Shown here: positions 45,921 through 61,400 of the stretch, in pieces | Position numbering within the stretch: position 1 is the first letter of the stretch | How the letters are laid out: each line of letters starts with the position of its first letter | DNA from: Crotophaga sulcirostris | Lineage: Eukaryota; Chordata; Aves; Cuculiformes; Crotophagidae | Reading direction: 5' to 3' | DNA length: 64,000 bases | NCBI GenBank assembly: GCA_013397455.1 | Contig: VYZB01000014.1 | Location: forward strand, 959,556-1,023,555 | Program-made: the position numbers and the translations under genes | The notes under the pieces: generated by a model | The model's database searches: none | What the model was told of the DNA's origin: nothing | What the model saw: the letters and a program-made list of their open reading frames with translations, nothing else

Positions 45921-48900
45921 AAAATGACAACGCATGTAGGAATACAAGTGAAGTAATTACTATTCTTTAGAGTTTGATGACTCCTTTCTCAGCCTTCTGA
46001 AATGCACTTTACAGAAAACTGATCCTGTTAGTCATTAAGGAACATTAATAAGGAACTTATTGCTCCATAAGTCAACAGTAACTGAATACCTAAACATGAC
46101 AGTGATCAATTATAAATGCATAACAATAATCTGTCAGCCAAAGATAACTGAGCTGCAAAAATACATCATTAAGACCATTGGGAGTTTCTACTTCAACTCT
46201 CTTCAGTTGAAAAAGTATTTGAAGCAAATCAAATACTTGGCTGCCTAGTTTTCTTTCCTCAATTTCTTCTCCCCAACATTAGAAAACTACACAAGTTTAT
46301 TCAAAAGTATTTTGAGGACTTTGTCTCCTAAAAAGTAAAGTTTTTTAAGAAGTTCAGCAGATACAAATCAGTAACAAATAAGCAGATTCTGTGAACTTGC
46401 ACACAAGCAGAGAGCGCTCAATAAACTGGAGAGTAAGGAATTCCTCAACAAGATTTAAAGGTAAAAAGAGTTTACTGAAAACAGCATTGTTAATGGAAAC
46501 TATAATGTCTGCTTGTTTCTTTGGTATTTATATTTCAGCTTTAGAAAGTTACTTAAGGAATCACGTACTTTATGTAGGTAAAGTGCTATCAATAGTAGAA
46601 TCTGACGGTTCTCTAAACAGAACGCCTACTGTTTTGTCATGCGCTTCTCTGAACTTTAACTCTGAACAAGCCCCTGTTCACAGACAATTTTTATTAAAAA
46701 GTTACAACAGGATCCCCTGCTCTCAAGGAAAGGCAGCAAGACCATCTCTAGTTCCGTACTGAAGTAGTTTCCATAGTTAAGGCAAGTTTTCTTGGCAGAA
46801 TGGATTAGTTTTCAAAAAATTTTAGATATAAGTCACCAATTTCTTAATCATACAATAAAGTAAATAAATTAGCCTTTACATTTGAAGGTCAGTGTACTGC
46901 CTTCAAAGTAACACATACACAGGTTCAAGAGGGGTACGAGGGGCAACAGAAGCAATGGAAATGACTTGTGTTGGTGTTAACAGCTCTGGACAATACAGCA
47001 ATGTTCTTTTCATCTCTAAGTCCTCTTCCATGCCACTCAGAGTGCTGGGAAAACTCTTTCAAATTCTGTTTAGCGATTCCGTACCTCTTTCAAGCAATTG
47101 CTGACCAACATGTTTCTAAAACACAGCTTTAATGAAGATGAACAGATCCTGGATTGGGAGGCACCTCCGTGACATTCATGTAGTGCATACAGGTACATGT
47201 GTGGCACTGAAACCTCTGGTACCGAACTGTGCCACGTCTTACTCTGCTCCCTCCAGCTATGCTTTAGAACCACAATTGTCCATGAAATCCATCAAAAGGT
47301 AAAATCCTTTGGGCTCAAACTGATTATTTTCTGTGGTATCTTACAAGTGAGTTAAGATGATGATTAAACAAGATGTTAGGAGCAACTAACTACTCAATTT
47401 GGTAACAATTTAAGAGAACTGTGATATAAAGTTAGGACAGTTGTGTTAAAAACCCAGTTAATCAGTACCACACTAATTTGTAAGTTATCCAAAACTAATC
47501 TCAATGTCCTTAACATTGAGTAATATACATACTGAAAACTTCAGATTAATAAATGTAATAAATGTTTCATTTTCACTGCACTGTAGACCAACATGTAAAC
47601 ATCTCTCAATACAAAAAGATTTGAAACTCCAAAACCTGTTAACACTAGTGAACGAAGCATATGTTTAGCTATGAAAAAAAAATTACTCTGCTAGAATTAC
47701 CTTGCTGAAATAAATCAAGTAAAAACATAACAAAAAAGTGGATTTTGACATTTCATATTTTGTTGAATACCATTACTGCACAGGCAATCACTGTCTCTTA
47801 CATATAAATTAACAGCCTACCATCTGTCAAGTGTTCAGATAATCACAGGGTTTAATGCACAATATGGTTATTAGAATGTGACCTGACAAAAAGAAAAAGA
47901 ACACAACCTAATTTGGACTACGAAATCTATGATCTCACTTGCAAATGACAGTTTGACAAGCTATTATTCTGCATTTTGGCTTCTACAGTAAAAGCAATTT
48001 TACGCATATGTAATTCTATTAGTCATACAGCCAACTGCCTGTGCAAGATTACTTCAAACTATGAAACTTGCTTGGTCATTCAGGATTTTGAACCTACACA
48101 AGTATTTACACCATGAACAGGAATTTAATGATCTGTGTACACACACCTAGGAATAAAACACATACCACTACGGAAAATAATCCTCCATGATGCAACCACT
48201 TACTACAGCTACAAACTTCCCCTGTAGATTTTCAAGAAAACATGCAGAGAGCCATCAAATCCATTACCTACGTATCAGCTGACACCAGCTGTTTCAGAAG
48301 TACAAGCACAGGGCAGTTCTGTGTGCAATCTGTTTCACATGCAACCAGAGCATCTGCTAATTAGCACCACTAATCATTACTCATATTTGGAATATTATTT
48401 ACATATATGCTGTATTCCAGTTGCAATACCTTGTTGTTGCCAAGGTAAAGACTATTGACAGTTGTCTCTGCTCAAGACCACCAAAACATCCTATTACTCT
48501 CTAACAGACAACCCTACCTGGCAAGCCTCACATACCCATGGCTCCCACATCTTTCAGTGACTCAACTGTATTGTTAATACTCCAATAAAATATATTTCCA
48601 AAGAATATAAGACCACTTCAAAGTGTAAAATAAACGCTTGGGAAAGGTGAAATTATGTCTTCAGGGGAAAAAAAAAAAAGGAAAACATTCATAGAAGGTG
48701 ACACAACATAAAGAAACCACAACAACAACAAAAAGAGTTTAACAGTAACAGTTTTATCACCTGCAGAACTTCAGCAAGATAATAACTATATAATAAATAA
48801 AATGAGTAAGTGAGGTGAATTGTATTTCTTTAATTTTGCTTACACTCAGCCTCTATAGTTTTAACTTCTATGTTTTCTTTAGTTATGAAAAATCAGGTGT

Positions 48901-51761
48901 TTTCCTGTCATGTTGGCACAACACCACCGGTGCGTCAGGCCATGGAAGTCTCTGCAGTAGAGAATCACAGGACCAGTTCAACGCTGTCAAACCTATAGAC
49001 ATGAAACTTAAGAACAACGTGATAAGATTTTCAAAGCTTTAATTACACTAGACAACAATCTGCCTCAATAATAAAGGATAACGATCTCGCCTTCTGACCA
49101 GGAGGCAAGTAAAAACAGATGATGGTTTATGTAAGGTCTGTCAGCATTTCAAAGTGCAGTGCCATCTACAGCTATAGAAAACAGTCTCCTCATCTGAGTG
49201 CCAGTTCCTACCAAATGGGCAGTAAGAAAAAATAGGAAGAAACCATGAGGAACACTTAAGACTATGTTGTTCAGGTTCAGCTTTACATGCAGCCAAAGAC
49301 TTTCTGTACTAAATGCCAGATTAGAAGATAAACACCACAAAGTGCCATTTCCCAAAGCACCTGAGGGACCTTCAAGTTTTATCCTGGTTTTGACAGATCA
49401 CACAATCCAGTTATTGCAGGTGACCAAACTCTCAAAGTCTAACAGTGCAGGCAGTGGGATTTATAAGACAACTTAGCTGCATCATCCAGATCTTGAATTG
49501 CTTTGTGAAACTGGTTCCTGTGTACTGGTGAGCTGCCAAGTCTGTCTTCATGGGGAAGTTACTATGAAAAACACAGGTAAGAATAACCATGGTACAATCT
49601 GCTAATGCTCTGGATGTCTCAGTGCCTGGTCAGTGCGAGGTACTGCAAACAAAAGCATGTTATCCTAGTGCGTTCTACCAGTTTACCTGGGGAAAGACCA
49701 CAGAGTAACCACCAAGCAGTAAATCAAATCTCTCTTTTTGTTCATTGAATTCACAAGGTAAAAGCACATTAACCTTATTGAAAGTAAAGCCTCCCCCAAA
49801 GCTGGAATTTAGGCACTTCAGTCAGTTGTTTATATCTGAAAGGCTAACCATTAAATTTAACACTTTTGAACATTGTTACTACCTAACAGTGACTGACAAC
49901 TCAAACCAACTCCAGGCTCTAACCAGAAAACACTGCGCATCAACCCCAGATTATGAAAGTCAGAGACTTACACGGAATTGTGTTTGCCCAGTTCCAGTTA
50001 TTGGTGTTTGACTCAGCACTGAGGCTAACACTGAAGTTACCATTCCGTGATGGATGCTAATTGCTGGTTGCTCAAGTGGATGAGAGCAGATCTACGCGAC
50101 AACAGCTGCTAAACCGCAGCTGGCTTCACCACCCTACACGATGCTTTGAACAGAATGTGGTTGGGCCACCCTACATAACCAAGTGGGTGATGATTTTAAG
50201 TTGCAGTCTTTAGTAGGAAGCTGTGAAAATAACCACAGTCCTGGCAAGGTGTTCTAGATGCTCTCCATCTTCCTGCAGACAAGATGCTTCTGCAACACAG
50301 CCTCTGCTGCACTTACACAATTGACAGCTCGTGCCGGCAGAAGGAGGGCTGGGGAGCAGCATAAAGACTTCTGGATCAAAGTCTGCCTGCCTGGTGAAAG
50401 GAAAAGCTTCCTACCAACAGTGCTGCTCTCAGGTGAAGGAAGAGCAGTAGCAAGTTTGCCAAAGGCTGTTTACAGCCGACAGTGAATTCTGGTTGGGTCT
50501 GGAAAAGGTCCTTCTACTGTGCTGTGAGGGATCTCCCCAGCACCACCCCCAGTGGTGTAAGGAAAGCAGCACTCTGGGATAGGCTGTGTGCACCAGGATG
50601 GACAAGCACAGAACCAGAATGTACAGCAGAGGTGTGGAAAGAGTAACATCCTCCAGTATTTTCTGCTTGGACCTCTCAGGAATCTGTCCTTCTGTACGCT
50701 GAACAGAACACCTGTTCTTTTCTGTTTAGAGGCAGCATACAAACTCTTTGTTCCGAGGCTCAGGGTTCTGCAGATAGAGTTTTGAGGATGAAGCTGAAGT
50801 ATTTAGATTAATTTAAAATCCTGTATTTATACATCCCAGTGCAGAACTAGTAAAAAAGAAAGGGAAGGAAAAGAGAATGTATCAGAACACATCAAAAGCT
50901 ACTATTTTCAGGAATCTTACTCTTTGAATCCTGCAAACAAGGCTGACAAAAGGTTATAGGCTTCTAGGACACTCTATTTTACAAACTCTATTATACATAC
51001 ATCACCCACTTTTACTTTTTTCTAAGCAACTCACACATCAAGATGCATTTCATTCACCTATGGAAAGATGTCACTTTCAAGTTTCAGCATATCTTCTTTT
51101 AATTATTTTTTTGTTCAGAGCAAAGAGTTTGCATAGGAAGTTGATCAAGCTGGTGTGTTTCCAGGTCAATGTGCAAGCTCTTTGGCCTGTACTATTCGAC
51201 AGGGCATTTATACCACTACGATTCACTCATCTCCCCTGACCCATATTCTCTTATGGGAGCATGAAGTTCGATACATTAATATCAAAATAATTCTATAATC
51301 AGAAAGACAATGCAAGTTTTCTTGCCAAAATATTTAAAGTAATTTCTCACTAGGTCAAGGTCAGGGGAAGATAAAGATTAATGTCTGATTATCCCAAAAT
51401 CAACCAAAATATAAGTGCAGTGGCTGACCTAAAGCAGGATATTACAACTACAAAATAAGTGGCAATGAGAACAGTTTGTACACTGTGTTAGGAAAATACT
51501 GTGGGTGAGAGGAAGAGAAAAACACTTTAAAAAGAGTACCTTTGGTAATCAAAGGAGCTTCATGCTTCTCTTCCTCACAGAATATTCAGCAAATTACATT
51601 TGCTTCTCTGTAATAATTTCAGCCCTAACAAGATCAGAGGAAATGATTTATTCCACCCCCAGTCTTCCTACATTTGTACGTCATCCTATGGGACACTGAC
51701 TTTCTGAATTGCTGTTGGCCATCTGATATTATATTACTGCAGCCTCTGCAGAAAGAGCCAG

Positions 51762-51789
51762 AAAAGAAAAAAAAAAAAAAGAAAAAAAA
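51762..51789. repeat. A-rich simple repeat
   Basis: Interrupted poly(A) of about 28 bases. No retrotransposed body is visible on either side. Confidence 0.9.
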
Positions 51790-52928
51790 TCAAAATAATT
51801 ACATTAATGCAGGGAATCAAAGTTTATTGACTTTCCCTTGAGCTATAATACCAAAAAGCTAGTTACAGAAGTTGTCAACTTATTTAATGATAGCACCAAC
51901 TCCTCCTTGAACTTGTCAAAATATCTTCTGAAAGCATTCTCAAAGAAGTTTTTGATGTGCGTTGTTAATTCTAGTTCATCTCCACGCTGAAGACAACAGC
52001 TTTATCTGCCTGTGTTCCTTTCACTTGTTTGTGCCTCCCCAAACACCAAACCCCATTCTCATTGTAATGAAGGAATCCTTCAAGGGTGCTCTGAATCCTG
52101 GCATTCCCAAGCAAACCAACATCTTATTTTCACATCCTGAGTATGTCCTACTTATTCTACAAAACCTAGGATAAGCTTTTACTGGAACACAGATCTAATG
52201 AAAGCGAACACCTCATTTTCACATGGTAGCTTGCTCTGAGAACTGAAGTTCCTTACATGGTATACTGCAATACAAATGCTGCAGTGGACAGGGTTTCCAT
52301 AGATCATTACCATTTTTTTCAGTTTTCACTCACATAACCCCTACCACACAAAGAGGGATCCCTATCCATTTATTTGTTTGAAAGTTTCTCCTCAAAGCAA
52401 CTAATACTTCTTCCCTAGATGTCCTCCTTTGGACAGATTTCATCTTCCAACACTTCTCCTAGACTAATAACGTCAAAAGCATCTTTTTCCTTCGTTTCCT
52501 TATTTTAAAAGACTTTAAGGTACAGTGTGTATTTGTAAGAAGAGAGAAATAATTAATTATACAGCTGATAAAGAGAAAAAAACGGCCTACTATTTCCATA
52601 AGGTCCAGCAGTGCAACAGAAGATACCACCTCTAACAAAAGATTTGTCCTTCTATTATTTACAATGTAGCTTAACTAAAATGTACTGAAAAAGTACAATA
52701 AACAGATTCACAAGTCAACAACATTGTCAAGTTTTCTGAATACTAACAAAACAAGTAGTATGTAATGAATTAAAAGAAGCAGCTATAGCTAATCACTTTC
52801 AGAATAACTGTGAGCGTTTACAGCAAACCTCTTCCACCTAAAAAGGCTGGGGCTTTGAAGTCACTATTTCTAAATCTGAACAACGTAACCTCTTCTGAAC
52901 ATGCTATTAGAAAACGCGTAAAATCTAA

Positions 52929-52956
52929 TGCATAAAATATAGTGCATAAAATATAA
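52929..52956. repeat. 14-bp tandem duplication
   Basis: TGCATAAAATATAG is followed directly by TGCATAAAATATAA. Two units, one difference. Confidence 0.85.
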
Positions 52957-55951
52957 CATTAATCTTACCAGTTTTTGATGAATGAAAGACAGACCTAAAG
53001 AAGCGAATGAGTGAAATCCTTCAGCAAGATGTGCATTAATAAATCTGTTTCTTTAATTCACTTACATGGGATGAATCAAGTTTGTTAGTTTTGTTACCTG
53101 GTGATTGAACAAAGGGAATTATGCCAGAACACTCTTGCCAAGATAAGATACCTGCACGTCTGTGACTTAATCTAACATGCTTTAGTAGCAACAGACAGAC
53201 CCTTTGATGCTATAGTGAATAGGCCCCTCGATACTCATCCACAGCCAATCACTGCATCACTCTGCAATGGAAAACTGCTTTGAAAGTTTGCCTTGAACAC
53301 AAGACTATTCCAGAAAACTGTTCAAACAAGGTATCATGACATGACAGATCAGAAGAAACTGCTCTCCATAAAGATGGGGCGTGCTTCTTAACTTTTGCAA
53401 GGCAACTAATTCTGTAACATTAGGAAGGACAGTATGAGACAGAACCAACAATCCAGTCAACTCTACTGGTGTCAGTGCCTCCCACTACAGGCAGGATCTC
53501 TTCCATGTCAGCATCTATCAGTCCTGTGGCAGCAAGTTGAGAGCAATATTCAAATAAAACCCAACTTCTGTACACTTCCAAAGCGTAATCAGGTTCGCTT
53601 ACTTAAATTAGCTTCTGCCACATAGTAAGAAATTAAAAAAAAATTAAAAGTTTCTATGTTAGGAAAGGCAAAAAAATGCATTATAATGTTTTCCAATCAA
53701 TTTAGAATAGCACAATCGTCACTAAACCTCTATTCCTGTAATTAGACTTTAAATAAACAAGAAAAGGGCAAGTCCTTTTAAGGATCTTTCTATGTTTATC
53801 AGCCTTGGAAGTCAGCAAAGATTTTCCTGGAAGAAATCTAGCTTGTAAAAGTACTTACTACAATATTACCTAGCGGAAAGTACTAAAATAAATGCTTGTA
53901 AAATACTGACTTAAATAGCGTAAAACATATTAACAGGTTCAGATTACCACTATTTCACTCAGCATCTCATTTTTACAATAATAAAAATAAACAGGTTTAC
54001 CTGTATTTTAAAACATAGATGTGAATTGTGATACAGTATTTGTGTATGTATGTATTAGAGTACAGAACACAGACACAGAGAAAAATAAGAATCAATTAGC
54101 TATCACAGCCTCTTAGTTCTAACCCTTAATAACAGAACTGAAGAGGTTAAACAGATGAGGACACCATAACAAGGACATGGGAAAAAGCCATCCGCACCTT
54201 GTAGCACTGAACCCAAGTTTGAGTTCCTCTCCAAGAAAGCCACTCCTGAACACTCAACCTCAATGAAACCACTCAGCCTTGCCTATCGAAGAGAATTGCC
54301 ACCAGACGGAGTCTTCGAGGAGAGCAGCTGAAACTAAGAGTTTTGTTTCTACAGTCTTTACTTATCTCATTGCATTAGCAAAGACTCCAAGAAACTCTCT
54401 TAGCATTTGACAGTGGAGGACAATAGTTTGAGACACAAAAATGCAGTGTGGGTTTAAAATGATAATCAGAAGCTTCTTGAAAACTGTTTAATGAAGTGTA
54501 ATTTATTAGAGAGTTGGACTCCTGTAGAACTACTGAGTGGCCACTGAACTATTTAGTGATAACCAAATATGGGAAATTCGATTTGTTAAAAATTTATATT
54601 CTTAAATTTGAAATACTATGACATACAATACTGCACTTGCAGTAGTATGATTATTTAGATATTAAACTTTATCGTCTTACAAAAATGGCATTATACACAT
54701 CTAGTATGGATAAGTGGGAATAATGCCTAAGCTATGTATCAATAATGAAAATTACAACTTCTAGATATAAATTGCAACTCACATTGAATTAAGCCAGTTT
54801 CTTATGTTGACAGCATATGATATGAAAGACAAAATTAGAATCTTTATTTAATTTTTACTAAGAGTTCAAAACTGCAATTTCAGAAGTGCTTGATAAATAA
54901 TGTCTTTTTCAAAAATTGATCTGCATTAACCTTTTGACAGTCTTCCTAATCGAATTAGTTTAAAGGGTGCCTAACACCTGCAGCGCCTGCAGTGACACGT
55001 ACTATCCCTGTTACTATTCCTAACAACATTCCCTTGCCAGGGTGATGAAGTATTTCAGTGGCTTTACCTTCAGAAATGTTTTTAAAAAAACAATACATTC
55101 ATGCCAGAGGTTCTACAGCCAAGGACAGGGGGTTTGCCTTTGTTTGGGGGTTTAAATTTTTTTTTAAAGCATAGTTAAAGGAAATAAGAGGCCCCTAAAC
55201 AGAAAAGTTTATTTTCCTGTCCTTAATGACAAGTGATAGACTTGCTACTCCTCAGTTTCTGAGTCCACCTTTTGTGTTGTTTCTGCTCCAAAGACAGCTG
55301 AAGGTTTCAAATATCAGTTTTGCCTTTAGCCTGGGAGTTCCTGAAACACGGAGGGGTTTGAATGTGTCACATTTTCCTGCTAAGAATTCAAAGTGCTTTG
55401 CTAAATCTTCCCGGTGACTTCAATTCTCTGCAACTGAGTTTGAGTACCTTCAAATAAGCAATTTCCTAATAACGTTTTTCAGTCTGCCTGCTGTCACTCA
55501 GAAGCCCAAGTTACCTTTTCAATAGTAAAGAGAGGACAGCAGTTTCCTTTGGATGAAGCCTTGACAACATAGGTTTCATTACTAGACAGTTTTAAGGCAT
55601 ATACAAAAAATCAACTACTACTATGTGATTTCTTCAGCTACCTTACCAAATACAAGCCACTCCTTCACCAGATATTCGATATGCTAGTGCAAAGATCACG
55701 CTGCTTTACAGTGCCAAACAATTCATACTTACTACTCAAACCAAGTTTGTTTTGTTACAGATCTTCTGGTGTTAAAAAAGCTAGGCCGAAATCTCTAATT
55801 GAATTATTCAAGTTTAATTTCTTACCAACTATGATTAAGTGGAATCCCTTTAACTGTAATCCAAACATCTTTTTTGCCATTTCTCCCCAGAAACTACAGC
55901 TTCAAGAGATATAATAGAGAGAATTCTGTTGCACATTATACTTTTACTGAG

Positions 55952-55975
55952 AACATCAAGCGTAACATCAAGCAT
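55952..55975. repeat. 12-bp tandem duplication
   Basis: AACATCAAGCGT is followed directly by AACATCAAGCAT. Two units differing by one transition; the odd CpG has become CpA in the second unit. Confidence 0.8.
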
Positions 55976-58365
55976 AATGCATTTTTCATGTTTAGCCCCG
56001 TGAACAAGCATTTTTCCCAAGACTGAAAAGTTAGTCTGTAACAAAAGCAACCCAGGGCAAAAGGATTGTGAGAAATACGCTGGCATTACCAACAGGCTTT
56101 AGAGCAATCTAATTAGGTAGCCACACACTATTTTGTGAGAAAACTAGCAACCTAATAACCAGGTTGTCATCAGAAAGAAAATGAAAAATGCATGCTAGCA
56201 GTGAAAGACTAGATTTTCCACTGCCATCTGCATCCTATAAAATCCTGTCAATGTCTCACCGGGTTGACAGTCTACTAAAGTGCTGTTGGTTTTGTTTTTT
56301 AAGAATGTATAACGTGGAAAACTAATTTAACTGTAGAATTACCTGCTCTATTTCAGGTTGGGAACCACAATGAGAGGCATTCAAGTTTAAACACCACATT
56401 GCATAAGAGGAGGATTCAACACCCGTTAAGAGGTAGAATTTCAGCTTGACAACACAGTCATTTGGTATTTCACTTGTGATGAAGTAAAGTAAGGGTCATG
56501 GATAAGACACAAGATATTAGTTACCCTAACTTAATATTGCAGAATTATTACATTATTAGTTAATTATTACTTAAATTCTGTTTGTAGATTAACCAACTTG
56601 ATTACAGGTAGCAGTTTACACCACCACTAAACTACCTTCAGGACAGTAAACTTAACCTTCATAAGTTGTAATTGTGGGAAATCTGCTAACTGCTTTGTTT
56701 CACTTAAAAAAAAAAAGTCTGTAAGTGATTCCAATAAATATCTTCATCTTAGCCAAGAACTACTGGTATAACAGTGAAACGCTAATCCCAAGTCAGCTGC
56801 ATTTTTAATATCACCTGAACTTCCTAGATCAGACAGAAGTGTTATGCAACCTGAATCTCAGTTTAAACTGACATCTCAGGTTCTATGGAGCCATTGTCTT
56901 TCAGTCCTACCATGACATATAGAATTTTAAGATCATTTGATGCAGTCACACAGAAAACAGATTGTCACTGCTGTCACCTCATTCACCATCCATACCTAAA
57001 TTCTAACATAGACTCGACAAATAGTATGTTGAAAACCTTTAAAGTTGGAAATCAAAGTGGTATAAAGCCTGAAAGATGCAATCCCAAATTTAAGCTTTAA
57101 AAAGCATTAATCTTCACAAGTTTGAAGAGCAATGCCTGCTAAGCTCATGCAGCAAATAAATCAGCAAAGATGATCAGGTGAGAAACCAGGCAATCCATCC
57201 AAGAGCTGTTTCAGTAGGAACATTCAGAAATAAGAAAGTATCCTTCCATTTAAGGGGACAAAACCCTTTGGCTCTTGTGGAAACACCTTTTTTTAGGAGG
57301 ATTCACACTAGATATTTAAAATCCCTATAGTATACACAAAATTGAAAGGAAACAGTTGTGAAACACAACATACAGCTATACTCCATTTTGGGTAAAAATC
57401 CCCCTCCTCTTCAGGAAAGTAACAATCCACATAACACTTCTATTGTCCTTGACAAAATCACAGCACTTTGACTGATGCATCGATAATATTTTTCCATACT
57501 ATCTAAAACAGAGGAACCAACTCAAAACTTGCCAGTCCTCATCCATGAACAAGGAACTCAAAATTACTGTGTGACTGCAAAATCACCCTGGCTGTATATG
57601 AAGTATTTAAGACAACACGATATAAGAAAATGATTCTAGAAAGTAGTAATAGGAAAAATTACTCCACATTCAGCTGTTCAGTTTATGCATAAAGCAAGAT
57701 ATGGTATCAATATATGCATTGAACCTTACCTACTACTACTTCACTTCCTTTCTCAGCAATTCATCTTACTGACATCCCACAAAAAACCTCACTTTAAATG
57801 GACAAGCATTCTTCAAATGATGCAATGATTTAACTCACTGCACTGGGGAGCTCTGACAAAGTAGCTGTTGCAAATACAGTTTGTTTAGAGCCACAAAGCT
57901 ATGACAAAAACTTGGTGGAATCATGGCATGAATTCCGTTTTTTCTCCCTCTTTTTTTTTTTTTCCTTCCCCAAGTACTCAGAGGACCCTGTTTACAGTGT
58001 GAAAACCTACTTTTCCCTCAAGCGCTCTATTTCAGGAGTATTTTTTTCCTGTCCAAGTTATTTAAAACCATGTACTCGTTATCAATTTACAGTAAAGCTC
58101 CCATTGATGCCATTTCTGATGCTGCTGTAGACTAGTTACTGTATAAAGCAACTTATGCAGCATTGCTTTGTTTCATGTACTAAACAGTGTGCTACCACTT
58201 GGATACTTTATCCTCAAAACAAGAGCTTCAGAATAAACAGTTGTTTAGTAACTACTGAAAAATAATTTAAATACAGCATGCTATTCTAATTCAATACAGT
58301 AAAAAAAAATTCCTTCACTGCCTCATTTCAGTGTCTTTCTGTTGAAAGACAACAGAAAATGTTGG

Positions 58366-58403
58366 GTTTACATGCACTGATAAGAGTTTACATGCACTGA
58401 TAA
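58366..58403. repeat. 20-bp tandem duplication
   Basis: GTTTACATGCACTGATAAGA is followed by the same unit through GATAA, then diverges. The first 18 bases are identical in the two copies, so the event is recent or constrained. Confidence 0.92.
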
Positions 58404-61400
58404 TATGAAAGACAATTCTTGATTATAAATACAACATCCAATTCTCATTTTATTCCCCAAGTCACAGTGAAGAATAAAAACATTTTTCTCCCCTTCCCAG
58501 GAAATAGATTAGGTAGGCACGGCATTTTTCCACTTCACTGTTGTATGCGTTCATAAGCTTCCCTTCTGTAGCATTTATGAATTCAAACAGTGCCAGGGTT
58601 AAGCTGGAGCAAAGCAATTTGGCATGCTTGCATCTGCTTTTAGCAGGGAAAGCAAAAGCAATCCATGAGGTCTGGACTGACCTGAAAGCACAAGCACTTA
58701 TTTGGAGATTCTAAGAGCTTACCAATTGTGTTTGGTAAGAGGGAACCGAAATTCGATCACACTTGCAAACAAAGTCACCTTAATTCAAGCAATCACCTCG
58801 CAGTTCTTCAGGTGCATCCATAATAAAACTCGTCTTCTATTACTATAAATATTTTTGCTCTAAAAAGGACCAATTAACCATAAATTCCAATTCTACCATG
58901 CTGCTTTATACCAGACAGCGTCAGGTTTTCAAAGTCAGATACTTACAAATTCAGATAATTTATACAAAAAAGAACAATTAAGTCTATGCTGTTGAATACA
59001 ACGACATTTTCAAAGTACATATATGACCCAGGGATGCATTTCATAAACAACTGTTCCAGAAAAAACATTAAAACCAATCAACTCACAAGCAAAGAACTAC
59101 TACAGAAAATAGTCTTGGAAATCTCAGATATAGGAAGGAGGTAGTTTGGAATCTTGCTGCTTTCACCAAGTAAGCCATTTCTAGACTAATCTGCTGGCAC
59201 ACAAACGCACTCCAAGAATACACTTCTTCCTCTACGAACGGAACACTATTTTGTGTCAAGGCAGAATTGTTCCCATGCATTTGTGGAATCTGAGCAACTA
59301 TTAGCGGTTCCAGCTCTCAAGTCCACAATAAATTAAAAGGAATGTATTAGGAACAATTAGGGGGAAAACTTTTACTCCTTCTCTGTGACAAAGATACTTG
59401 ATCAAATTTAGATCCACTGCAATGCAAGTAGTCAAACAATGTCAATCTCTTTACTTTTTTTGATCCTTCTCTGATTATTTCCTTTAACTACTGGAAAATC
59501 CAAGACTATTTTAAAACCAGTAGCACACAGAATTCATTCTCAGCGACATGACAGCAAGTCCCACCTTTCACACAGTTTAGGAACATCAACATCCTATATT
59601 CTAATACACTTTGGTGTTCTGTAGCCCTGACTAATGTTGTCTCCTGTGCTTTTCCCTGCTAGAATACTGATAAATCAGGATTTAGGATTATTTGTTTCCA
59701 GATAGCCAATATCTCAAACACCCGACACTATTCTGACATTGTGTAACTCTGTCCCCTTTGATTCCCTCCGTCCTTTTTAACTTGGCTACAACTCGTTATT
59801 TTAGTATTCCAAGTCAGCAGTAGACTTTTTTCCCCCCTCCTACTGGAGGTGGGTCAACATGCCACAAAACCACCTTGCCCACACCACTCGTTTCCATGAA
59901 TAGTGTGGTCACAGAGTTTCTTTCAAATGATTTTTCCTTCTCTTTGGAATGAACAGTCTGAGAAGAGCAGTTGGACATAAATCCTGGAACACCTGTAAGA
60001 AATTCAGAGTCATCTGTTATTTACATAGCATTGCAGCGGCACCCGTGATGCATCACTACATTCTTACTCTGCCGGTATTTCAGCAGTCTATTCAAACTTA
60101 AATATGTGTTATTTTTAGGTTTAAAATGTTGGGTTGAGCAGCTTTCTGTGCATACCTCTTCAGCAATTTCCATGGCATAGACATTTACACTACAGAATAC
60201 ATTCTCCAAATTTCTAGTCTTGGTTGTCTCAGGATGCCAGTTCTCCCATAGATTTCAGAATAGTGACTGGCTGAAGGCTACATGCTATCAAGTCTATTCC
60301 TTCCATTCTGCCTACATGATCAATTCCTTTCTTGGGCCAGATATTGAGTTTTCATGGTTTTCACTGCTTGCCCAAAAACATCTCTGATTTTGCTGTGTCT
60401 CTACCCATGCACACATGCTCTCCTAATCAAGAAAATGACCGCTGGCCTCCAACCAGAACAAGAACTGTGGTAGCTCTTAACAACTCCTCCACTGCCAAGA
60501 TGAACTCAGAATTGCAGAAGGAAAGATGCCTGCACTCCTTTCTTCTCAAAGTTGCCTTCAGAGCTCGACTCATCGCAGTTCAAACGCAAGCACACTGGGG
60601 GAATTGGGAATTCAAGCCACATGTTCTCACAAAGAGACAAATTGATCCAGGCCTGCTCAGGGCTCAAAAGCAAAACAATCAAGATCTTGCCAAGACACAG
60701 AGACCAACATATGCAATCCTGTTACTGCCAAGTACAAGGGTCTGTAATCGAGACTCTTCATCGCCGTCTTCTGCTCACTCACGATCTGCTTAACATTCTA
60801 CTAACAGAGGCATATCTACAATGCCTTTTCAACCCAAAGAAAAGCTGCACGATTCTCTTAATTTGAAATCAACCCCAAATCAGTAGCTTATGCTAAGGGG
60901 CAAATGACAGTTATTTGAGCTCAGCTCAGTGCTAAAGGGGTGAGACAGCAGCTTCGGGATGGAGCTAGCTCATATTCACCAGTTCACCATGAAGGTGTGA
61001 AGACCTGCTATCTGATGGACTAGAACATCTAAAAAATCTGCTGGTACTAGGGCAGAATTAATCACCTATCCTCAGAGGAGATTCTTCCTTTCACCAGTAC
61101 CCCCCACAGAAAAGCAAGCATGATGATTAAGGCAGGTAACAGCATCTAACACCAGCTATGCAGATGTGCCACCTAAAGGACACAGACACCAAAAGGAATC
61201 TAACATACATTTTCCCTCTGTACCAAAATAAAGAACAGGTAAAAGAGAACAGGAGAAAGAACTGCAGTGTGTGTATTGGTGCGTGTGTATAAGAAATGGA
61301 AGACAAAACTATATAAATTAAAGATAAATATAGGAATAATATTTGGTTCACAGGTTACCTACAGCACATTAACACCACAGGTACCACGATAGCTGCAGTT

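Noticed and set aside
60332..60793. 153-codon plus-strand frame as a gene
   Set aside because: No domain-like pattern. The start is arbitrary, and the length is only modestly above chance.
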